This document shows positions 24,501-34,400 of a DNA stretch of 64,000 bases, in pieces. Source of the DNA: Yamagishiella unicocca (lineage: Eukaryota; Chlorophyta; Chlorophyceae; Chlamydomonadales; Volvocaceae). The stretch's first letter is position 1, and the number at the start of each line of letters is the position of its first letter. The notes below the pieces were generated by a model. That model saw only the letters and a program-made list of their open reading frames with translations. It did no database searches and was not told the DNA's origin. Where the stretch lies: contig BDSL01000033.1 of assembly GCA_003116995.1 (NCBI GenBank), positions 310,001-374,000 of the forward strand. Reading direction: 5' to 3'. A program made the position numbers and the translations under genes.

Positions 24501-25143
24501 GCTGTGGGTGTTTCCTAAACCCCACCCGCACGGCGGTGACGTCACCGCGATAGTCTGACGCACCGATGGTGTGCTGTGCCACACCGACGGCCCCCTGCGA
24601 CCTGCACGCAGCCATGCAGCCCGCACCGAATTCCTCTATTTGGTACCTTCACTTGGTACCTTCCGGTAGACACACAGCAAGCCATTGCGGCCCCCCAGCC
24701 GCGCCCCTCTCCCCCTGCCTCACCCCGGGGGTCTCCCGACCTGGTGCGCCCCGCCCTCCCCGTCGGTCCCCACAGTCTTCTCTCTCGGCGTCATGCTGTG
24801 GGAGCTCTACCACGGCCGCCGCGCCGGCATCCGCACGGAGCAGGGGCCGCGGTACAGCAGCATCTTCCCCGCCTTCCCGCCCGCCTGCCCGGAAAGCTAC
24901 CGCGCGGTTGCCCTGCACTGCCTGCAGCGCCAGCCGCAGAACCGCCCCACCGCAGCCCTAGTGGAGGCGCACCTGGAGAGCCTGCTGCTGCGCCTCTCGC
25001 GACCAGACAGCGGAGGCAATGCGGCGGCGGTCGGCGCCCCAGGCGGCGGAGCTCCAGGGGTGGCTGGGGGGGTAACCCCTACTGGAAGCGCTGACGTGAA
25101 AACGCCGTCCGGAACTGGGGTCGCTAGGACCCACATGAGCTGA
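18528..25143 (+). CDS. single-pass receptor-like protein kinase
   Basis: Thirteen exons: 18528-18845, 19067-19353, 19649-19856, 20189-20446, 20916-21375, 21778-21899, 22165-22287, 22856-22957, 23333-23408, 23686-23770, 24029-24113, 24433-24457, 24776-25143; 838 aa, phases all close. A signal peptide (MSCSRILVFLWVAFVSV, cleavage near 22) leads a ~250-residue ectodomain with several Cys and N-x-S/T sites and no named domain. Residues ~272-295 are the membrane span (IIVAVVVPVVAVLLILSVV), followed by RRRRARR as stop-transfer. The cytoplasmic kinase (~495-790) has the Gly loop GCGSFGTVYKG, VAVK (Lys521), a catalytic loop HGDLNPNN (Asp652), DFG (676-678) and DVFSLGVMLWE. Two positions deviate: the catalytic-loop Lys is Asn654, and the APE motif reads CPA. 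The kinase looks TKL-like and would act at the plasma membrane. Activity may be reduced. Confidence 0.9.
20083..20112 (+). repeat. intron repeat, type C
   Basis: TGTCGTGTAACCGGGCCTT in kinase intron 3, sense orientation, ~77 bases before the acceptor. Confidence 0.6.
20508..20717. repeat. (CCA/CCG) trinucleotide-rich array in kinase intron 4
   Basis: CCACCA and CCACCG units with interspersed GCGGTC run for about 210 bp inside the intron 20447-20915. Confidence 0.9.
21601..21662 (+). repeat. intron repeat, type B
   Basis: GTGTACC...TTTCGTAATAGG...ACGGGTCTCCT in kinase intron 5; resembles 62028-62091 and 63365-63430. Confidence 0.6.
22036..22080 (+). repeat. intron repeat, type C (diverged)
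   Basis: CCTATCCATGTCGATAGTAA then TATGCCACCCCACCC in kinase intron 6; the tail equals that of 42301-42340. Confidence 0.5.
22101..22140 (-). repeat. intron repeat, type A
   Basis: Reverse copy (TTTTTTCGGGCATCCACGAG) in kinase intron 6, ending ~24 bases before the acceptor. Confidence 0.7.
22321..22660. repeat. 38-bp minisatellite in kinase intron 7
   Basis: Eight units begin at 22321, 22359, 22397, 22435, 22473, 22511, 22549 and 22587, followed by a rearranged partial unit. Two unit types differ at GGCCGG versus GGGTGG and at GAGG versus GGGG, arranged in runs. Confidence 0.93.
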
Positions 25144-28100
25144 TGCGACGTGGGGCTCCGGGACAAGCAAAGTTATCTTTGGCGGCTTTAAACAACCCGG
25201 TGTTAGGAATGTGCCGGCCGCCACACCACCAACACAGCCTGGTGGTTCCGAAAGGGTACCGGAAGGGGGCGTCGGGGTTGCGGTCGCAATGTTACATCGG
25301 CTCGTGGCACTGAGGCGGCAGGAGGGGGGGGAGGAAACGGGATTGCGCATTGGTGGTGGTTGGTGTTGACTCGCAACTGGGCTGCTTTGGCCACGACAAT
25401 GTGTTTGTAGGGTTTTAGATTGGCGGTGGTTGGTGTGATGCACTTGTGCACTGGCGCCGGCAGGACGACCACACGCGGCCCGGCGCAAGGATTGGCTGCA
25501 GCAGCAGCTGAGGCCGGCAGAGGCCTTACGAGAGACGTGCGGGCACTGACTGCGACGTGCGTGCTTCCCTAACGCATGTGGGGTTCAGTTCTGATGTGCC
25601 TTATTGCGGCTGTCCCAATGCTCGGGCGTGGAGCAGCAGGATTGCTATACCTCACCCATGCCGAAATTGCAGCTTCTCCACGTTTGCATGCATGGTCGAG
25701 GTTTTCCTGAAGCCGACTGTCCCAACGCTGGGCGCGGCGAGCGGCAGACCTGAAAGCCCTCGTATCATTAGAACTGCGGCGTTTTCACACAGTGGCATTG
25801 ATTGCATGAATGGCTGCTGTCTGTCGATGACAGTGGCCGCGGAACCGCGGCGCAGCGAGCGTGTGTATCCATTGCGGCAAGGACCCTGTTGTCAGGGGCG
25901 AGGAACGGGCGATGGGGTTCCGGAGCTTTGTTGATGCTCCAAAAACAAAGCATGCTAGACGACCGGGAAGTCGTCTTGTCCTAATGTGCGGTAAGTTCAT
26001 GGTTGGCACCGGGTGCCGCGCCTCTGCAAGTCTGCATGTGGCGCTTTAGACGTCCGCGCTCGAACTACTGAAGTTATTCCCTGCATAGACACGAGGCTTT
26101 TTTGTTAGCCTCCTTGTTAATGAACGCGCCCCAGCGGCCCGAATCGAGAGCCGCGTCGATTAGGGTTTAGGAGCAGCGCAAGCCACCGATGGAGTTGCGC
26201 GAAATGAAGCTTGGTCTTCGCCGACAGCGCCACGGCCTGTTGCGGCGGGCCGACGAAGAGAATGTTATTGTACGACGGCGGCCTGGAAGTATCCCAGGCT
26301 TCGTACATCGATGTACGGTGTAGCCCGGGTGCTTTGCCCGGGTGCTTTGCGCCCGCGCGCTGTCTTGTTTAGGCAACGCGCTCTGCATGCGCCGTCACTG
26401 TCACCGCCGCGTGTCCTCCTGTTCGTTGCTAAGTACAATGGTGTGTCCGAACCATCGTCGCGTGCTTGGGGCTCACGTCAATGATGCACCTGTACCGGCG
26501 AGGGCGGAGGCTACAGTTTGATCTAGCCATCCAGCCAGCCAACCCTAGTTGCCTACGTCCTGAAACCTTGTTGTGAATCGGAATAAAGCTCCTCATGCGT
26601 GGGGTGTGAGTCTGTCACGATACGCGCCCCGCCCTGCCGAAGGATTGCGTGGAGTGCGCGTTTAGGCTATACTGGAGGGCGAGGGAAACCCGGTGTGAAA
26701 CTGCTTCCTTTCTTCTAATGCTTTGGAGCGCTGTGTCCCTGGGCGCCCCGTTATCGGGCAGCACCGCCAAGCCGCTGTTTGTTGGCCTGGAGCTGGCTAC
26801 GGTTTTACGTGGATGAATGGGTAGACAGATGGCATCTCATATGCGTGCCTTAAAGAATCATCCCATGACCTCGATCACCCTTTGCTTGGCAGCTGGTCTG
26901 GGCGGTTGGGTTCCGCCAGATCAGCGCGCCACCTAGTCGTGCAGTGAAGCGGCGAGCGCGCAGTGTGTGTGTGTGAGATTGTGTGCGCTGTTTTGCTAGA
27001 GGGCTGCTGCTGTGATGCAATGGGCGGTTCGTCGGCGCGCTTAGCGAGCGATACGGCGCCGTCCGGCAGGAGTTGGATACTATTTGGGTCGTTGGTGGAA
27101 CGCATTACTATGTCGAAGCCGAATTAAAAGCCGATAACATTCAGTAAACTTGTATGTATGCTTTCCGTCCAATTCTGTCTGCCGCCAGCTACCCCACACA
27201 GAGGCCACAGAGATGCGGCAGAGGTCCACGGCAGAGTCCACGGCCGCCGTGCTGCGTCTTCGGACACCACGGGGGCCATCACGCACGGCCATTAATCCAG
27301 GTGGTCAGCGGCAGGTTGGAGCTGCAACCGCCGCCAACACATAACTTCCCTCTCTGACCACAGCGTCTTCGTTCGGTAATCCAGTTGCCGCGCGAAGACT
27401 TGGCCAGTCCCTGCTTGCTTGTACCCGACATCCGCAGCTTGCGGATGGAATTATGTCATAGCATGTTCCTCATCGGCAGCACCGAGCACCCGTTCGTACG
27501 CTGGACATCAACCGCCTGCGTAACCAGAGACGCCCTGACAGCGCCCTGCTCCTGCCCTAGTAGTAGTATTTGTTACAGCGAGTAGTAGTATTTGTCCAGA
27601 CCTAAACACGCCCATGCACCTCACGAATCCGCATTCTGAGCATTCTGAGCATTCTGAGCATCGCAACACGAAACTCCATTTCCTTACACTCCTCCACTCG
27701 TTGCGGTTGGCCGCCATTTCGGCGGCCGCAGTGGGCCAGGGCTACCAACAAAGGCGTTCAAGGCGACAGGAATCGCGGGCGCTGACACCCGGCCAAAGCC
27801 CCACCCACGGCCCCCTGGCAAAGCCCCACCCACGGCCCCGCCGCCCACGTGGCATACATGCCGCAGCCTTCAGAGCCCAACTTTGATGTGCAAGTTCGAT
27901 GTGCAAGTTCGATGTGCAAGTTCGATGTGCAAGTTCGATGTGCAAGTTCGATGTGCAAGTTCAAAGTGCAAGCGCGCAGCTGGGGGGATGCATGACCCTA
28001 TTCAGCTAAAGAGTGCATGCGCCTCTCTCCCTCCGGTGCAGCGCTTTAATGTTGTGTTCCACACCAACAAGGTTTTAGGGTTCGGGCACGGGCGACCTGG

Positions 28101-28430
28101 ACATTGGTAACTGAAAAAACTGTAACGAGCTGGCGTACATCGGCGAACGAAATCATACTTGTAAACGGTAATGCGGACGCACGGCAGAACCCCCTCGGCT
28201 GAGGTGTAGCATCCAGGCTTCCCACTAAAACCCGTAAACCCTAACACTCAGTTGACGCCGCCCTTGCGGCTGCGGCCTTAGCCCTTTCTCTCCTGCTGGC
28301 TCTCGTTTACGAAAATCACCAGGTACGTTGGCTCCAACGGCAACGGTTGACTGCAACCGCTTTTGATTGCAACCGTTGGATCCTCACAACGCCGCGCAAA
28401 CAAACCCTGGTTACTCCACCGTCCGTTACT
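25144..28430. other. 3.3-kb intergenic region between convergent genes
   Basis: It holds the 3' ends of the kinase (+) and the MSS51-like gene (-). A minus-strand open frame at 26117-26308 lacks splice context or family resemblance. There is a 13-bp tandem array at 27885-27965 and a short (CATTCTGAG)n run near 27636. Nothing else was recognised. Confidence 0.5.
27885..27965. repeat. 13-bp tandem repeat, about six units
   Basis: GATGTGCAAGTTC is repeated head to tail six times and ends in a diverged unit. Confidence 0.92.
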
Positions 28431-31079
28431 CTAAGCGTTGTCAGCGCGGCCGCACCACCAGTGATAGTTCTGGTAGTAGAATGCGTCCACCTGGGACGGC
28501 TCCGCGATTGGCTCCAACGCCCGGAAGGGGTTTGGCTCCGGCCCTAGCGTCACCACCCCACCCGCCGCCTTCCACGCCGCACTGTCCGCCGCCGCCTCCT
28601 CGCCATTGTACGACGTGAACACCACGGGCACGCCGTGCCGTACAAGCAGCTCCAGGGCGGGCGCCCATAGCTTCTTCTCCGAGTCGGAGATGCCGCTGTT
28701 GAAGGCAACCGCCAGGTCCGGCCGCCGCCAGGTGCACTCCGCGTGTTTGCTCCCTGCGGCGGGAAGGCCGGGTGGCCGCCGGCCCCGCGCGAACTCTTGA
28801 TACGTGCACAGGTGGTAGGAGTAGAGCAGCTCGTGGCCCGGTGGTGGAGGCGGGGAGGACAGGGAGGTGCCCTGCGGCAGCACCCGCCCGTCTGACTCCT
28901 CCACGATGATCTCGCGCAGCTCCGGACCCACGAACGCCACGTGGAGGACACGTGGAGGAGCGGCTGACGTGACGTGACCGTTGCCGTTGGTGTTGCCGTT
29001 GGTGTTGCCGTGGCCGTGGCCGTGGCCGTTGCCGTAGGTGGCGGCGGGGGCAGCGTCATTGGCGGCGGCGGCGGCGGGGTCCCAGGGCGGCATGAGGTTG
29101 AGGATCTCCTCCCAGATGCGGTCCGCTGGTACTTCGAACGCCGAGGCGCCTATCACGTGGATCTCCAGATGCGATTTAGCAGCCAGGTGCGGGGGCGTGT
29201 AGTGGTGCTGCAGGGCCTGCTCGGGCGGGGCCGGTGTGGGCCGGAGCGGGGGGCCGGTGTTGTGTTAACCTACTCGGGAGGCGCTGCTGCCTGCTGTCCG
29301 CCGCCCCCTTCTGTCTCAGCCTCACCTCACCCCACCTCACCTCACCTCACCTCACCTCACCTCACCTCACCTCACCTCACCTCACCTCACCTCACCTCAC
29401 CTCACCTCACCTCACCTCAGCCTCCCATCACTGGCATTAGGCAGACCAGCCCCATCCGGTCCAGTACCCAGTCCCCGTCCGCCCACTCGACCCCCCTCAA
29501 CCTTCCCAACCCACGCCGCGACCGCGCACCTGCACCGCCGTCAGCGCCTGAGACACGCGCTTCGTGAGCACACACATCATGGCCTGGTCGAACGACGGCA
29601 TTGGCCGCCAGGCCTGGAAGGCCGCCCAGCCGGGAGGCACCGGCTCCCACGGACCCGCGGGTCGCAGCTTGTCGGGCACATAATTGGGCAGGCGGCCGGT
29701 GGCGGTCAGGTAGCGGTGCGTTAGCAGCTGGCTGTCGTTCATGTGCTGGTAGGACTGGCAGACGGCGACATGGGGCCCGGAGAGGTAGGCGTCGCGGTGC
29801 TCGGAGCAGACCCAGCCCCAGTTGCAATGCGGGCAGCAGGTGAGGGTGGCGGCGGCGGCTGCGGCGGGGCGGCTCTCTGGTGACGCCGACGGCGGCGGCG
29901 GCGCTGGGGCTAGCGACGAGGGCGCCGTGGCTGCGGCGGCTGCGGTGACGTTGGTTGGGATGCCGTCGGCGCTGGGCTGCACCGTTCCGAGTCCAGTCGT
30001 CTCTACTGCCGCTGCTTCTGCCGCTGCTTCTGCCGCTGCTGCTGGCGGGGGGGTGCTGCCAGGGGAAACTTGGAGAGCGGCGGCAGGCGGTGACTCATCT
30101 GCTGCTGAGGCAGTGGGTGCTACAGTGGGAGCGACAGCGGCAGCGGCAGCGGCCGCTGCCGCCGCCGCTGCGCCGCCTGGCAGCTGTCCCCGGGTGCGCA
30201 TACACACGCTGCAGTGGGCCTCCCCCAGCAGCGCCCGCATCTCCCCGCGGCTGAGCGACCGCCGCAGCATGGGCTCGAGGATCTGCTGGCAGTTGGTGCG
30301 CTTGAGTGCCGTACGCCGGTACGGATGGCGCACGGCGGCGGCGCCAATGGGGGTGCAAGGCGGGGAGGGGGGACTGTCAGGCCGGGGCGCTGAGGGGGGG
30401 GTCTGGGGAGGAGCGGCCGCGGTTGTGTCTGTGATGATGTGTGAGCTGAGGCAGGGTGGTGGCGACGGCAGCAGCAGTGAGCCTAACACGCGCGGCAAGG
30501 CTCAAGAGCACGCAGCAAGGTTGACCGGCACACAGCAACGTGAAACGACACGCGGAAGCCCTCACCTGCATGTAAAAGTCCCGAACGGTACGCGGCCATG
30601 ACGCAGGGGGTAAGTCGGCCTGCGCGGGGAGATGCGGGGCAGGGCCCGGGAGCATGACCATCGATGAGCACTTGGCGCTGGAACGGACTTCCGCTGGCCG
30701 GGGCGAGTGTGGCGACTGTGTGGGAGGCACATCCAGAGGTGTGGCGAAAGGCAGCGAGGATAGCAGGCACGATGTGGGTCATTGACTGCAATAGCAACGC
30801 GCCACCCGCGACCCCATATGTATTGCCAGGCGAGGCGCCATCAGGGCAACATGTGTCGCTCCGCAAGGGTAGACGCACCTGCAGCGCGTGGAAAAGCCGC
30901 AGCGCTCTGCAGAACGGCTTGTGCTCTTTGAAGTGCTTGCGCTGGCAGTCCTGGTTGCAGTACCAGGCGCTGTCGCAGGCACCGCAGCGCAGCAGCTTGC
31001 CCGGCGCGACTGTGCAGCAAGCCGTGCAAGCGACACCAGTATGCACCACGTGCGGCGGGTCCATCGTGATGGACGACAT
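28431..31079 (-). CDS. MYND zinc-finger protein with MSS51-like C-terminal domain
   Basis: Exons in gene order: 31079-30879, 30619-30566, 30300-29530, 29216-28431; 603 aa, all phase 0. The N-terminus holds a complete MYND finger: Cys18, 21, 32, 35, 41, 45, His53, Cys57. Exon 3 carries an Ala-rich insert and a second possible metal site (CCPHCNWGWVCSEH). Exon 4 matches the C-terminal domain of the MSS51 family: HLEIHVIGA, WEEIL, HVAFVGPEL, LAVAFNSGI, VPVVFTSYN, NPFRAL and a terminal FYYQNYHWW. Yeast Mss51 supports mitochondrial COX1 translation, and animal MSS51 is mitochondrial; the same role here is an inference from the family. A clear N-terminal presequence is not seen. The exon 3 acceptor (AAG at 30301-30302) is the weakest join. 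The gene shares a 414-bp divergent promoter with the G-patch gene. Confidence 0.85.
29321..29419. repeat. (CCTCA)n pentanucleotide array in MSS51-like intron 3
   Basis: About nineteen CCTCA units run for ~100 bp between exons 3 and 4. Confidence 0.95.
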
Positions 31080-31493
31080 TTTGGTATCTTGTGCTGATCT
31101 GGCCTGATGTGAGTCTGGAGTTCTGGCCTGGCTCGCTAAATAAGAAAGCGAGGGAGCTCGCTGCCTATCGCGTGTGTCTCTGCATTTTTATTATAATCCT
31201 TAAAATTATACAAGGCTTCGGGCTTCCACGTTATCCTCCCCTGCACCCGCCTCGCCTAGCTAGGCGCTTTCGGAGCGCTGCTAGCGTGGTACCAACATCC
31301 AGCTTCGTGTAGGCCGATGACTTCTGTATTAACATCTGGCTATTATTGATGATCAAAGAGTATTTTCCTTACTTTACCATCAAACTTCACCACGTCCATA
31401 GTCATCCATAGTCAAGTCCTTGTCGTCCATTCATTGATTGCCATCCTCCTTCAGTGCAAACTTTTGTTATTAGTCGGGCCCTAACTTCTCGCC
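31080..31493. promoter_or_regulatory. divergent promoter region, MSS51-like / G-patch genes
   Basis: The start codons at 31079 (-) and 31494 (+) are only 414 bp apart. An AT-rich stretch near 31185-31212 (TTTTATTATAATCC...) stands out from the GC-rich background. Shared control is inferred from the distance alone. Confidence 0.55.
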
Positions 31494-34400
31494 ATGGGGC
31501 GTAAGAAGAAGAAAGCCCCTACCTTCGTTGCGAGCGAAGCACAGGAGTTTCCAAAGCTGTCAGCGGAGCAGGTACGCTCTTTCATAACTTACGCTTATGG
31601 AACCCGTATGGCGCGTGCTTGGCCGGTCATCACATGCCGGACATGAGGTTGTGCGCCCAAGGGTCAGCCTTAACGTGCTGACCGATACAAGGCCTGCATG
31701 TTGCATCCCCACAGCGCCCGTGCTGCATTCCCTCTTGTGGCCATGCGTGTGTCGACACAATTGGCCGCAACGAGTCCCTTTGCGCCTGGCCCTGCCGCCA
31801 CCTCTCCACTGCACCCACCTAGGGCTTCGAGGACGCATACGTTCAGATCGGGGGCATCCGAATCACCAACCACGGCCTGAGCCCACCTCAGCGCTCTCCT
31901 TCCCAGCCGCGCCGGCGGCAGGGTCCAGGGGCTCGGCAGCAGCCGCAGCAACGACAGCGGCAGCCGGGGGGCCGCCGCTCTGCCGCCCGCAGCGACGGCG
32001 GCAGCGGTGAGGATGGCGACTTCGGCGGCAGACGCAGGGGCGACGACCTTGACGCTGACCTGGCGGACTACCTCCAGAACGTGATGGCCGGCAGCGGCAG
32101 TAGCAAGAAGGTTGCCGGCAGCAGCAGAGGTGGAGGCAGTAGCAGCAGGAAGCGCGGCGCCGCGAAAGGCCACCTGGCGGTCGGCGGTGAGGGGGTCGGC
32201 GAGCAGCGGCAGCTGGAGGGGCAGCTGGAGGAGCAGGTGGAGGAGCAGGTGGAGGAGCAGGTGGGGGGGGGTTGAATGAGCAGGTGGGGTTGCAAGAAAG
32301 GCTCGGTTACGCGACGCGAGCAATATAGTGTGTTGGGGGGGTGAGTGAGCGGGGGGGTTTGAGTGAGCAGGTGGGGGGGTGGGTGAGCAGGTGGGGGGGG
32401 GGGGTGAGTGAGCAGGTGGGGGGCCTTGGCGGGGCAGTGGGATGAAAGGAAATTGGCATGTGGCCTCCGCCGCTGATCCCATGTTGTGCAGAGGGGCGAG
32501 TGCGTAAGAGGTATGTAGCCACGGGTCACCTGGGACCAACGTAATGCCATCCATCCATCCATCCATCCATCCATCCATCCATCCATCCATCCATCCATCC
32601 ATCCATCCATCCATCCATCCATCCATCCATCCATCCATCCATCCATCCATCCAGCAAATGGCCGGTAAGGCTAGGGGTGTGTCCTCTTTAGGATGCGGGT
32701 AAGTGGTTGGGGGATACGGAAAGCGCTATGTGGGGCCGGCGATAGTGCACCCCTGCTGCCGTACCAGCTGCTTTACCACTCGTCGCCGCCGTCGCCTGCT
32801 GTGGGGTGCAGCTGACTGGCGGCGCCGACCGCTGTGGCGCCGGTGGCGGAGACGAGGCGGCGGAGGCTGGGGGCGGCGGTGGGGCCGAACAGGTCGACCA
32901 GCGGCAGCAGCAGCAGGAGGAGGTTGAGGTTGAAGAGGACGGCGAAGACGACGAGGAGGAAGAAGATGAAGAGGAGGACGAGGAGGAGGAGGAGAACGAG
33001 GAGGAGGAGGAGGAGCAGGTTCGGGGTGACACGGCGATGCTACGGCGGCTGCTGCGGGGCTTCTCATGTCGCGACCTGGATGAGGAGGAGGGCGAGGAGG
33101 AGGACGGCGGGAGAGGCAACCTGTACGAGGGTAGGCGCCGTACGCACGCACTACTACGCGCCGTACATGGAATCGCACGGCTACTGCTTGTGGCTGATTC
33201 ATGGCTGTCGTGAAAAGACTTAAATTCCTGCTGCTGTGTGTTTTCGCCCCTTGCCCGCGCAGCTCTGCTGGGGCCCTATCCGGGGGCCAGCGCAGGCGAG
33301 ACAGGCAGCAGCAGCAGCGGGGGCGGCAGTGTCGGGGACGACGACACGACTGGAGCTGTCGGGGACCACCGTCGGAGCCGCAGCCGCCGGGTCAGCACCG
33401 GCTACTACTACGAGATACGGACCGGCAAGGACGGCAGGGAGGAGGTGGTGGTGGTTTCGGAGCAGACCTGGCAGCCGGAGCGACAGCTCAGGGCAGCGGG
33501 CGGTAGCGGCGGCGCCGACGCGGGCGCTGATGTGGACATGGCGGCGGCGGAGCTGGGGACGGCGGCGGGGGCGGCGGCGGGAGATGGTGGGGACGGAGCA
33601 GGGGAGCAGCTGCAGCCCGGGCTGGGGCAGCAGGCGGGGGATGGGGCGGGGGAGCAGGCCGCCCCCCGGATGAACCGGTTTCCCTTCGTGATGAGGAGCC
33701 GGTGGCAGGTCCGGGAGGCGGCAGCGGCGGCGGTGATGGCGACGTCGGCCAGCGGTGCGTTTTGGGGGAGGGGAGGGGAGGAGGGGAGCTGGTGGTGGGG
33801 TGTTGGGCGTTGTGCCATGGCGTGCAGGGTGCAGGTGGAGAGGGCGTTGGGGCTTTAGGGCGGGTCACATGAGCGGTGCTGCATATGGCGCCGTGCTGTG
33901 TTGTCGTGCTGTGTTGACGTGCTGTGTTGGCGTGCTGTGTTGGTCCCCCGGCTGGCCTCGCTGCAGGGGGCGCCACGCCCGCCGCCCCCCGCTCCGGTCG
34001 CAACAACCAGCGCCAGCAGCAGCAGCAGCCGGGAGGGGGGGAGGAGCGGCAGCGGAGCGCGGCCAAGGGGGCCAAGCTGGGGGCGCTGAGGCCGGGTGAG
34101 AAGAAGAAGCTACGCAAGGAGAAGATCCTGGTGAGGGGGTGCGGGGCGGAGGGGAGGGGAGGGTGGTATAAAGACCGGTTACACGACATGGACAGGGTAG
34201 CTGGCGCATGGGGGTTGCGGTGTGTAGCCTGCGGTCTGGGTTGGCGGGGACTGCGGATAGAGCGAGCTGGGTGGCCGATGGAGGTAAGAAGGAACAAGCA
34301 GAAAGCGGTTGTGAAAGATGACCGTTATGGTAGTTGTTAGTTGCGGGCTGGTTACCGGCGTTGGCAGCCCCGGCAACCGGTGTCTGCTCGACATCGCCAA

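Noticed and set aside
26117..26308. Minus-strand 63-codon open frame in a gene-free region
   Set aside because: No homologous motif or splice context; too short to call a gene.
28070..28082. GGTTTTAGGGTT and similar strings as telomeric repeats
   Set aside because: Only single TTTTAGGG units occur at scattered places; no array exists.
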